This document shows positions 54,405 to 64,000 of a DNA stretch of 64,000 nt, one piece after another. The notes below the pieces were generated by a model. It saw only the letters and a program-made list of their open reading frames with translations, was not told the DNA's origin and ran no database searches. Position numbers and translations under genes: made by a program. Position 1 is the first letter of the stretch; every line of letters begins with the position of its first letter. The stretch is from NCBI GenBank assembly GCA_029168955.1, contig JAPDOI010000444.1:434001-498000 (forward strand), written 5' to 3'. Source of the stretch: Aplectana chamaeleonis (lineage: Eukaryota > Nematoda > Chromadorea > Rhabditida > Cosmocercidae).

Positions 54405-56264
54405 TGTGCGTGGTCCCTATCTCTGAATCAGCAATAAAACTGTAGAGCAAGATGAAGTGTTTCCAGGAAAGACAGAAAGATTTTGATTGTTTTTCTGTGG
54501 TGGCAATAAAACTACCTACATATGAAAGTATCGATGTTGTGGTGAAAAATTCAATAACAATAAATCATTGCGAGGACTCCCTAAAAGAAATGCAGAAAAG
54601 GCAAGGCATGAAGGCGTTTCACAAAAACGCTGCTGCATGGCATCTGCTGAGCACCTTCCTTTTTTTAGAAGATCGCTTAGATGGAGAAGAATGCTCACTC
54701 GATAACAGTCTCCAATGTCGCCACCGCAGGAAATCAGCGCTTCCCTAGCGAAAACAGAGCTATTAGTCCTATACGCCTGACCTAGTCTGCTGTTAGAAAA
54801 ATAACCTTAACATAAAAAAATGTGCCAGAGCTCGTCAACGTGATAGAAACTCAAGCGTGAATTTGGAAACACACATGAATGGACCTATATTGGGTCCTAT
54901 ATGAAGTGTTCACCGGTGCACTCAGCTAAATTCACAGCCGGTTCGTGGCTGCAAATGACTCAATCGGACCGTCCGAGGCGCTTTCACGACGGTCCACGGC
55001 GGTTTCGCAGCGGCAAATGCCTCCATCGGATAATCCGCGGCTATTTTGCTGAGCTTGTCAGACGACCCGCGGCGGTAGCAAAATGGTTAGCTCTACCTGC
55101 GCTCTACCCGTTTTTTTTGTGAGAGTTCGCCCGGCCATCAGCCGCAAATCGTGACCACCTTTTTCTGTGTATAACAGAGATCGCCTGTACAGGTTCCGGT
55201 GGATGCCAAATTTCCACCGCGGTAAAGCACAGGTGTCTCAACGCTGGCAAAAGGCTACCCATTTGACATCTTGGTACGATATTTCAAGACAGTCATCCGT
55301 AGTGAAAACGTCTGAAACTCTCCGAAAAGAAGTGTGTTTGTTACTTGATATTTTTGGAGAAGTTTGAAGACACATTATTTTCGATGATCAATATAAATAT
55401 TTTGATGAAATTACAACGCAAAGGTGATTACGCCTCACCCCGAAATGGAAAAGTGTGCTGATAAAAAATTAGTCCCGTATATGCGTTTTGCCAAATCAAG
55501 TTGAGCGAATGGAACAGTCGCGATCATTTGCACCTGCCGAGCGGTATTTGCGACACAACCTATCAGCGGAGCTCCTATCACAAGAAGCAATCTACTGCCG
55601 AGGCTCCGTCCATTTCCTAGAGTAAATTTGACGGAAAGCCTATAATTAGTATAGAAAGTTCAAAAATCCTTTCTTTATCGGAATATGGATGAGAGAGGCG
55701 AAATGAAAAGAAATGCGATCGGAGAAACAATTTTTTTCAGCCGGCGAGCGAAAGTTTCAGCAAATGTTTTCAAATAAAGTGTAAACAGGGAAACTCCGCG
55801 CGCATAAGTATGTAGAAGTCATAACAAAGATAAAGCTACAGAGAGCATTCTCATTTCGTTCAGCATGAAAACAAAATTTCTGAGCGAAATCAAAATCTGG
55901 AATGCTCTGATCTGTTTTTGTGAAATCTCCGGTAGCACATTTACCATGGACCCCGAGTTTGAAGGCATCGCTCATGCAGGAATCATATTTTTCTCATTTC
56001 TTGAACGTATTTATTCTCTTGTTAATGGAAATGGCCAAAGAGCTTTTTGAAAACTGCAATTAGTGAGGAAAACCTAAGCTTGAATTAAATGGTCGACAGT
56101 GGCATTTGAACCCGCTCCACATCGATTTCCTGAGCATAGATGACTGAAACAGTGCCGGGCTCTTTTGTCGGCATGCTTAACAATAACTTCCACATATCCT
56201 ACGAGCTTTGAACTTTTCGCCGACCTTTCTGAGCAACAGCTAAGGGAATGAAGACCTAGGAAGG
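54405..56264. other. unassigned stretch
   Basis: Around 54955-55090 CGGCGG/CCGCGGC motifs recur, perhaps a decayed GC-rich element. Open frames at 54452-54748 and 55757-55975 have no recognised family. No repeat ends could be paired. Confidence 0.4.
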
Positions 56265-56519
56265 TACAGTTAAACTCCGCATTGCCGTTCAGTCCGCAAA
56301 GTGCACGCTTATTGCGAAAGCGTGCAGCGGCGCGGTTGCGAGTATCCTCGGACAGGTTTGTGTTATCACCCGAGCGGAGGGATCACCCGGCCACCAAGGG
56401 CGAAAACCGCCCGGGTGATCCCACATCCCTGTCTGAGAATACTCGCAACCGCGCCGCAGCTCTCTTTCGCAATCACCGTGCACTTTGCGGACTGAACGGC
56501 AATGCGGAGTTGAACTGTA
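56265..56519. mobile_element. GC-rich palindromic miniature element J, copy 2
   Basis: It starts TACAGTTAAACTCCGCATTG and ends CAATGCGGAGTTGAACTGTA. Arm and centre match copy 1 at 54149, including CCGTTCAGTCCGCAAAGTGC and ACCGCCCGGGTGATCCC. Length 255 bp. Confidence 0.88.
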
Positions 56520-56578
56520 AGTGGCTGTGCTCGCCAACTATGTCCTCAACTTAGACTACGCTGCGACAGAAGGAATGT

Positions 56579-56735
56579 AGAGTTCACGCAATCATTTTAG
56601 TCTGATGAATGGACGGGGCTGCGGCGGTAGATCACCCCGCGCGAATCGAACCCCATTCTCCAATGAGGCCGCCAACCCCGCACGGGCAGCCGCCTGGTCC
56701 ATGCATCAGACTAAAATGAAAACGGAAACCATACA
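56579..56735 (+). repeat. K-family dispersed repeat, copy 4
   Basis: A good reference copy. It begins AGAGTTCACGCAATCATTTT, has hairpin ends (TAGTCTGATGAATGGACGGG against CCATGCATCAGACTA) and finishes GAAAACGGAAACCATA. On the minus strand GGGGTTCGATTCGCG resembles an RNA polymerase III B box. Confidence 0.85.
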
Positions 56736-57152
56736 GGAGCGACAATTGGGTTAACCCAACAGCACAATAATCAAAAAGATAGGCTTCGAGATAGTGAGGC
56801 CCCCGTCATAGTCGGTGGATCTACTGAGTTCCACCGGGTTGATACGCACCGAATTCGTGGAAAATGGGTGCAAAAAAATCACCCCACTGAGTCCGACTGC
56901 GACCGTCTGATGCCCACCGCAATCCCCCCGGCCGATACTGATGGTTCTCATGCGCACAAAGGTGGGGCCAATGCACCGACTGAGTCCCACTGAGTCCCAC
57001 CGGAATCATCCTCACCCTACCCGGTCGATATAGGTGTTTCTCACGTGATTTGGGTGCATTTTTTTCGGCCGACTGCGACCTGCCGAGTCCCGCCGCATCT
57101 CGACACTCGTCGTCTGCGCTCTGTCCCACCTGCTGCTGATACGGAAATCAGA

Positions 57153-57657
57153 TTTCTGAAAATTTAGCTTCCTGGCAAAAGTAGCTATTTGGCAATGGTG
57201 GAAAAAGCTTCAAAAATATCTTGAAATATCTTAAAAAATGATTTGGCGTAAAATGGCCTGGAAATATAAAAAAGCTAGGAAATGAAGTGAAATAACCAAA
57301 AATGCGAATTGGTGGTCGATCATTTCACAAGCTTCTCCGTTAAACTTATCAAAACGAAATCAAGCACGATATGGAACGGAGTTCGCCTAGTTTGACCTTG
57401 CTGATTCCCTTATTACAGCTTTCAAAAATGGCTTACTGTTGCGCGCTTGATTTCGTTTTGATAAGTTTAACGGCGAAGCTTGTGAAATGATCGACCACCA
57501 AATCGCATTTTTGGTTATTTCACTTCATTTCCTAGCTTTTTTATACTTCCAGACCATTTTACGCCAAATCATTTTTTAAGATATTTCAAGATATTTTTGA
57601 AGCTTTTTCCACCATTGCCATATCGCTACTTTTGCCAGGAAGCTAAATTTTCAGAAA
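57153..57657. repeat. 505-bp palindrome with nearly identical arms
   Basis: The left arm (57153 to about 57370) begins TTTCTGAAAATTTAGCTTCC. The right arm (about 57446 to 57657) ends GGAAGCTAAATTTTCAGAAA. Differences are few: one arm has TAGCTATTTGGCAATGG where the other has the complement of CCATTGCCATATCGCTA, and there are a few more. The loop is about 75 bases. Such high arm identity points to recent origin or ongoing correction. Confidence 0.95.
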
Positions 57658-57794
57658 TTTCACATATTTTTCCCGAAGGTTCCCTTTCTAACTTCAATTT
57701 TGCTCAACGTTTTCCATTTTGGAATGATGAAACATCTAACGGACGATATTGTCATATGAGTACAATTTCTGAAACTTATAACCCAAAACCATAA

Positions 57795-58120
57795 AAAATA
57801 CCTCTCATTGCCGCATTTTGTGCATTATGTGAGAACTCAATAATATCGATAATTGAAGAAAATCTAATTTAATACTTGATCCTGCATGATGAGAAGAAAT
57901 TCCCAAACAAGTGACTTATAGCCATCAACAATCAAAAATCATTGCGGCATTTTGTGCAACAGGCGAAAAAATCAATATTATTGATTGGTATTTATCGATA
58001 ATGACTGATGAGCAAAATTCTCCAATCAAGAAAACCAATCCCATCAGCAATCGCCACTCCTAGCCGCATTTTGTGCAAATAGTGCGAAAATCGATAATGT
58101 TGATTATCGATCGATGACGT
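57795..58120 (+). repeat. imperfect tandem repeat, about 120-135 bp unit, three copies
   Basis: Each unit carries GC[CG]GCATTTTGTGCA (57810, 57945, 58063) followed by AAT-rich sequence with an ATCGATAAT or TATTGATTG motif. Unit lengths differ (135 and 118 bases). Confidence 0.75.
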
Positions 58121-58907
58121 GTCATGAGTACGGATTCGGGCAAGTTCAGTACTTATCTCCGACGACCTGTGTTGATTGGCTGCAGATTCACCCACACACT
58201 CCGGTCTCCACAGCAGTAGCAGAAAAAATCTGTTTTCGTGCTCCACGGCTAATTTAGTATACGAACCCAGGATTTTGAGGTACCCTTCAAAGTTAAGGTA
58301 TCAAGTTCAAATTGGGATAGGAGCGACTTGCATCCATTTCCAGCCTCCTGCCCAAAAATGAGCTCCCTAGCTCAATTTTAAGTGTACCCGCAAGATCGTG
58401 AACGCCGTCTGAAAAAAAAAGAGATTAACAACAAAAACGCGCGGTCTTTCAACTTTTACTCGAAAATTGTTCTAGATCATTTTTGGGTAAAGACACTAAC
58501 TTTTTGCGCTCTTTTTAATGCAATTTAGCTCTAATTCCTACGTTCACTCTGAACTGAGATTTCGAAAAAGGGGTTGCGCGCGTGGCCAATTCAAAACCAA
58601 ATCTGGTGCGCGCTTCGCGGGTACCACAATTCAGACATGTTGAAAACAAGAAAAATCAGCCACCAAACACGTTCCGATTCACAGCTGAGGTGATAATCGT
58701 CACTATCAAGTGCGTGTTTCGCAGAGGAGTTGGTTGGCGCTGGGGGCAACCGGACTCAGTGGGACTCAGCCGGTTTTTCGACGAAGTCTGACCGGGGCCT
58801 TAGACGTCTGATACGCTATTAGCAATTTCGCATTTGAATTAAATCTAAGTCTTCTTTTGTTTCTCTCACAAAATAGATGGCAAGGCAGCGTTTTTGGTAT
58901 CCTTATC

Positions 58908-59036
58908 AGATTTAGTCCATGAATGAAGCAGACGCAATCATTGCGGCTCGCCGTGCGGCCTAGGCGGCATACTTTAGCCAATGGGGTTTCGATCGGGCGC
59001 GACGATCTACCGTCGCAACCCCGTTCATTCACTATA
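58908..59036 (-). repeat. K-family dispersed repeat, copy 5
   Basis: It shows GATTTAGTCCATGAATGAAG at the left and CGATCTACCGTCGCAACCCC then GTTCATTCACTATAATAAG at the right. It is the most diverged copy. Confidence 0.7.
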
Positions 59037-60085
59037 ATAAGTTCAAAATAAGGACTCTGCGGTGAGAAGAGTTTCCGTGTTATACCACGAGTACTTTTAT
59101 TGACGCCAGATTCTCTAGACAAGTTGCCAAGCTCATGTTGCACAGGGAGCACCATAATCACGAACAGTTGATGAATGATCGTTGTCAACGGAATTAAGGT
59201 CTAAAATCACGGGTAGTTGTGGGAAGAAATTCGTAACAGTATAAACATGGGTGACCTCAGAAATAGAATTCTTCTTTCGTGAGCATCGATGTAAGACTCC
59301 AGACAACTAGTGAGCGCGTCCAGTGTGAAACTCTATCGGACTCATCCCATGTATGCCCACCTGGGCGCCTTCTTCAGAAAACCGGCAGATGAATGGGCTC
59401 TTCCACAACTTCCTGATCCGAGAAGCAAAAAAGCACTACGGCCCATCGGGGAGGTCTGGCTGGTCACTGATCGAGGGTGACGGAATGATAGAAGTTCTGT
59501 TGGCATGAGGAATCCACTATATCTGAAGTGATACAGAGTTGAGAAACGCGTTTTTTCAATGAGAAGGTTCAGTTGGTTGCCTCCTTTGATTTTCACTGCG
59601 ACAGATTGCACGGCGGGATCATTGTCAACTTTCCATAGTGTTCCAGTGTAGCCACTCCATTTAAATAGTTTCGAATCGAATTATTCCGATTTTGTCATTC
59701 GAATACTCATTCAAATTCGAAATTTAAAAATTCGCACCATACGAATACTAGTCGATGTTCGGCCCTCGAAAAATGATGCCATTCCAATATTGTTCGAAGT
59801 TCGGACCTCAAAAAAGGAGTCATTCGAATCTATCCGTTATTCGAAGCTTACTGTGTACATGACCATTCGGAACAGCTTGCTAATTCGAATAATTTCAAAA
59901 AGTTCTGAATACATCTGTCCCGTTGTTGCCTGCCTGTGCCGTCAGTGGCCATTCCGGTCGATACGCCTGTGATACTTTGCTCACTCACAAAGAAAGTGTG
60001 TAGTGTCCTTGCCTCAAAAAAATACAAGTAAAAAAATCTTAACGGTGCAACTAACGTTGCTGGCTCGGTGGCACATATGGCTCCC
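59037..60085. other. unassigned stretch with an ATTCGAAT-rich field
   Basis: Around 59660-59900 there are many TTCGAAT, ATTCGAA and GAATAC motifs without a fixed period, resembling in style the TCGGAT field at 43510-44790. No genes were recognised. Confidence 0.45.
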
Positions 60086-60231
60086 TTTTTGAATTTAGTC
60101 TGACGCATGGACAAGGCGGCTGGCCGTGCGGTGTTGGCGGCATCACAGGCCGGCGGGATTTCGATTCGTTCGCAGCGATCTACCGTTGCAGCCCCATCCA
60201 TTCATCAGACTCAATTTATACAGTGAACTCT
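60086..60231 (-). repeat. K-family dispersed repeat, copy 6
   Basis: It contains AATTTAGTCTGACGCATGGA and, at the other end, CATCCATTCATCAGACTCAA then TTTATACAGTGAACTCTA. Orientation as in the copies at 6130 and 29503. Confidence 0.85.
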
Positions 60232-60902
60232 AGGTGCACCGAGTTTCTGCCAACCTCCAATGGGGAGCGCCAAGTTTCATTAGGGTCGACGCCGATGTTA
60301 GATGATAGCTTGGCGAGGGCACAATGGCATTTTGGAGAGAAAAATAGCTTTATCAGAATTCTGAGATGGTCAATAACTAACATAAATTGGTAAACACGAA
60401 CGAACTTTTGAAAATATGTGTTCACCGAGAATTTGCAGTTTTTCTTGAGCTGGCGTAGTGCCCGTCGCTTTGGTGCTCCCTTCGCGATACTCCGCAAGCT
60501 TCAAATTTTTTCGGAATAATCAGCAAATATATTGAGCATCGCATTAAATCGTCGCCTTTTAACGTTATGGGTGTGTTTGTGGAACCTTAACGGCTGTTTC
60601 AGCACACATTCAGCGTGAGAAAGTGTGGAAAGTTTTATGATTTCTGAATCTACAGGAAACCGCAGCTTCATATGGAAATGACCTGCCACGTCGAAGCGCA
60701 AAACTTCCATCGTGCGACCATTTTTTCTCTGCACATCTTCTGATCCGACAAGACGTAGCCGACGGTGTGCGGTACAAATTCGGGCGTTTAAGGATCGATA
60801 ACTAGTATAGGCTGTACTCCATACTGTCTCTGCAGTGGTAAAATTTCGTTGACTGACAACGGATTATTTGAAGGTTGGTTTGAGCTGTTGCATACTGTGT
60901 AC
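60232..60902. other. unassigned stretch
   Basis: Frames of 77-93 codons on the minus strand are not recognisable. No repeat ends. Confidence 0.45.
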
Positions 60903-62847
60903 CAGGGCTGTGCGTTGTAACGTTAACGTGTTAAAACATTAACGGGTTAACGCGGTTTTTTCTCGAAAATTAACGATTAACGCTTAACAAAAAAGTTCAG
61001 AAATCACGTTAATTTATAGTTCGTTAATTGTTGTACAATTATGGCACCAAGGTACCATGAGGTGCGGGTCGGCGAGTTTTGCTCAGACCCCCACTCCAAC
61101 GCCAATTTCGCTCAGAACACCCCCAGGATCATGAGTAGGTCACGTGTTGACCGTATTCTACCCCCCCCCCCTCCCCACCTAGAGCTGATGTGTTCAAACA
61201 GCATTTATCTAACAGGTTCGCCTCTAATGTTTGATTGCAGTAAGATTACTGTTGTCGTATTAAAATGTTGAAGCCAGTGCTATGCGAAAAAATGTAGATG
61301 TTTGCGAGGACGAGACGATAGAACATCGCCATGGCATTCATGCAGAGAGGGGTAATATTTATGCAAAGTACGGATCACGAGAGAAGAAAATTTTTAGTCA
61401 AAGGGGTCCATTTACCCTTTGTATACAATTTCACCGTTTAGGATGGTAGTTGAACACTGCTGCAGTATAAGGGCTCACACTTTCTCAGGTGTGGTCCCGC
61501 CGGAAGTCGACAATTCTGAAAACTAGGAATTACCGGAGTGGGATATTTGAGTGAAGCGTGGTCGATTTACCCTGCATACGAAATTTCACCGTCTGAAATC
61601 GACGCTGAAGGGCGCTACATTGTACTCGTAAACGAGAAAAAGTGAGTAGTCTTCGAAAAAAGTAGGTTTTCAAAAGGTTATAAGTAAAGTAGCAAGTGAG
61701 TCATTTAGAAAAATCCTAGCTTTAAGAAACTGGACTTTATACTCTACCGTTTGCATTCTTCCGCACTCCTGGAGAGTGCCTTTGAAGAGCATTTACTTGT
61801 TGTGGGTTCTTCTCTAAAATGCACTGTGGGTCCACAACTAACAAAGTACTGAGAAAACGCGAGTATTGACGCAGAACCCACACCAGGAAAATCTTCGCGA
61901 AGGGCACACTCCAGAGGTGCCGCAGGCTTCAAACGGTAAGCTACAGAGTTTAGTTTCCTAAAGCTAAGATTTTTTTTCAGGCACCACATTTAAAGCTTAA
62001 GTTAGTGCAGTTTCAAAACCCTAGTTTAGATTCGTGGACTTGAATGTTTTTTGCCTTCTTCCTTGATCAGCGTAGCGGTCTTCGGCGTTCAATTGAGACG
62101 CTGAAACTCAGCATAGAGTAAAACGACCATGCTGGACACAAATATACTAGTCCCGTGACGCCTAGTTTTTAAAAAAATTGCCGACTTCCGGCGGGAGCAC
62201 ACCCGAGAGGTGTTGGCCCTTATATTGTAGCGGTGCTCGGCCTCAATCTTAAACGAGGAAATATTCTGCACAGGGTGAATCGCCCAACTCGACTAAAATT
62301 TCATTTTTACTGACTCATAGAAATTTTCGCAGAAATCATTCAGCATTTAGTAGGTAAATTGCTTTAGACACTCCACATTGAGGATTCAAAAGTCTTGTCT
62401 ATCACTTTGGAAACACCTTTACAATGTTTTCACCCTAAACCTCCTAATTGAACACCGTCACTTGCAATTCAGTTCAAACGGCATTTTAGTCAAATCGCAA
62501 TGCGTATTTGAATTCCATGTGAAAAACTGATCCGGGCAGTTTTCTTTCACATACACAACTGTTCATTGGGTCTTCCTTCGAAGGTCAGACATCTCCGGGG
62601 CTATTCATCCCTTCCGGACCTCAGACCCCCCTGTGGGGCCCTATTACGCATCGAACCCTGTATGGCACTGATTGATATGGGAGATCTGATAATTTATTGA
62701 ATTTTGACGACGTAATGTTGTCTTTTTATGGTTTGACGAAATGCAAAATTAACGTGTTAACGCATTAACGGGTTAACGCGGTTTTCTTCCGAAAATTAAC
62801 GATTAACGCTTAACGAAAACTATAAATTTCTTTAACGCACACCCCTG
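60903..62847. mobile_element. hAT-like non-autonomous transposon (1.9 kb) with TTAACG repeats
   Basis: Left terminus CAGGGCTGTGCGTTGTAACG, right terminus in reverse complement CAGGGGTGTGCGTTAAAG. The 8 bases outside are CTGTGTAC (60895-60902) and TTGTGTAC (62848-62855), a target duplication matching at 7 of 8 positions. Just inside both ends are GTTAACG/CGTTAAC clusters (about 60917-61030 and 62745-62835) with shared text TTAACGGGTTAACGCGGTTT. There is no transposase. Inside, two similar blocks (about 61395-61450 and 61545-61600) share TTTACCCT and AATTTCACCGT. Confidence 0.9.
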
Positions 62848-63667
62848 TTGTGTACCGTAGAAAAACCTCAAGGCTCGTTCTTGACAGTCTCCTACGTGTT
62901 GCATCAGCATTTTCAATTAGTTTCCTGAATTAATTTTCAGTGACACATGGAGTTGTTATCGTGCGCGGCGCTCCTCGCGTGTGTAGCAATTAGCCGTCAG
63001 GTAAAGTTATGATTTCTACATGACAATAGTTAGTGCAAACGCGTAATGGAAATGTCTATGTAAACAGAAAATAGCTTGGAACAGCTTTCCGGAGCGAAGT
63101 AACGGAAAAGTAAATTAGGAGGCATGGGGCTGATTGCTGCTGTACGTACACAGTTCCTCTGTCAACTAGCTAAGCAAAGCACAGCGGCTGTCGGTGGTGT
63201 AATAGTAACAATCTCGCCCCCCCCCCCAAGCGATGCTACTCAGGTTCAAGTCCTGCCTAATCCCCTAACTTCGTTTCAATCCAGCTACACCTTGTGATAA
63301 ATACTGAATCGTTATAGAAAATTCAGTCTTCTTTTGTTGAGCCCTCTGCTGAAGTCGTTTGTGCATTCTTTCGATCTAATCTATAAAATTGAGCACTGCG
63401 AGGTTCTTTGCACCCTAAACCTATGGGCCAATAACGGAAAAACTGGCAACCTTCATGTAGCAACCTAATGTCTACCGTGGCGAGCTAGTGGTTTAGACTT
63501 CGGACGAAATACCACAAGCTATCACCGAGAGAAATTACAATCTAAGCTCAGATGGTGAATTTCTTGGCCCGGGTCTGAAACAGTAACTCGCCCACAATAG
63601 ATAGTACCTCGCTCGACAAAATTCGATCATCTATTGGTCATCGACCATTGCACAGGGTCATGAAACA
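62848..63667. other. unassigned stretch with a tRNA-like segment
   Basis: Apart from the tRNA-like segment near 63190-63263, nothing is recognised. Small frames are not supported. Confidence 0.45.
63190..63263 (+). pseudogene. tRNA-like sequence, degenerate
   Basis: GTGGTGTAATAGTAACA resembles an A box and D arm, and GGTTCAAGTCC near 63243-63253 is a good B box with a T stem of four of five pairs (TCAGG/CCTGC). The spacing between them is like a tRNA. The anticodon arm is replaced by a run of 11 C, and the acceptor stem does not pair well. It is therefore a tRNA pseudogene or the head of a tRNA-derived repeat. Confidence 0.35.
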
Positions 63668-63949
63668 TACTGTTCTTCTCTGGGCCAAATTCCAGTCCGC
63701 AATTACGTCTCGACAAGCTTTGCGGCCGCACGCACCCGAGCCTGTCGAGCTCCCAGCGCCAAAGCCGACTCGATGTGGCTTTTTATACAGTTTTCTCCAA
63801 TTTTCTTTAGTTTCTAGTTCCCGAAACCCATTTAGGGTCAACAGATCGGCGGCTGCGGCGCTGGAAACCCTTCCGACTCGGGAGCGTGCGGCCGCAAAGC
63901 GTGTCGAGACGCAATTGCGGACCGGAATTTGGCCCAGAGAAGCATAGTA
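63668..63949. mobile_element. palindromic miniature element F, copy 2 (282 bp)
   Basis: It begins TACTGTTCTTCTCTGGGCC and ends GGCCCAGAGAAGCATAGTA. Arms match copy 1 at 18655-18937. The interior (CCGACTCGATGTGGC) is in the opposite sense to copy 1. The overlapping open frames at 63638-63947 are due to the palindrome. Confidence 0.9.
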
Positions 63950-64000
63950 AACTGTAAGGGGCAGAACCCTTTATAGTCACACGCGGATGTGACGGCAGCG

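Larger units (their letters stand above)
56789..58803. mobile_element. possible 2-kb inverted-repeat element holding a long palindrome
   Basis: The left end AGGCCCCCGTCATAGTCGG and the reverse complement of the right end (AAGGCCCCGGTCAGACTTCG) are similar over about 20 bases. ACTCAGTGGGACTCAGCCGG (58754-58773) recurs inverted at about 56975-56998, near the left side. Inside are a 505-bp palindrome and a three-unit tandem repeat. No transposase is visible and the target duplication is unclear. Confidence 0.45.

Overview
This window looks like repeat-dense, gene-poor DNA from a nematode, most likely a strongylid or hookworm-like worm. Four things suggest this. A 21-base stretch at 26533-26553 matches the nematode SL1 spliced leader at 20 positions. 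There are RTE-type non-LTR fragments of the kind known in nematodes. Intergenic DNA is packed with short inverted-repeat elements. No prokaryotic gene organisation is visible. The species assignment is inference; only the SL1 match is close to diagnostic.

I found no intact, recognisable host gene. Almost every longer open frame is a shadow of a repeat or a chance frame. Two frames could be host or retroposed exons of unknown function: 38799-39143 (+) and 47508-47945 (-). A third open region at 19571-20454 (-) is weaker.

Layout. (1) 1-5.4 kb: TTAA-flanked miniature elements and one degenerate mariner with clear ends (3235-4498). (2) 6-14.5 kb: foldback elements (about 5961-6870 and 12509-14192) and a 1.6-kb element with subterminal GGTAG/CTACC motifs (9057-10691). 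(3) 14.7-23 kb: hairpin miniature elements, a TATG microsatellite and several families inserted in one another. (4) 24-27.5 kb: a truncated CR1/L2/Jockey-group retrotransposon copy invaded by a 301-bp element and by a 2.17-kb hAT-like element with a perfect 8-bp target duplication; the SL1-like stretch lies inside that hAT. (5) 29.5-38.3 kb: RTE-type reverse-transcriptase remnants, more TTAA elements (one nested in another) and a second truncated CR1/L2-type copy. (6) 39.4-43.4 kb: the best retrotransposon, with a 2A-like motif, PHD-type zinc finger, AP endonuclease, reverse transcriptase and C-terminal zinc knuckle, broken by a TTAA element and frameshifts. (7) 43.5-64 kb: motif-rich AT-biased DNA, more TTAA elements, long palindromes and a second hAT-like element (60903-62847).

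The recurring theme is a modular group of 0.4-0.6-kb elements with AGGCA termini and 4-bp TTAA-like target duplications. Termini differ between subfamilies, but an internal block of about 90-100 bp is shared. Empty target sites can be reconstructed for several of them, which gives a relative order of insertions. All alignments here were made by eye.
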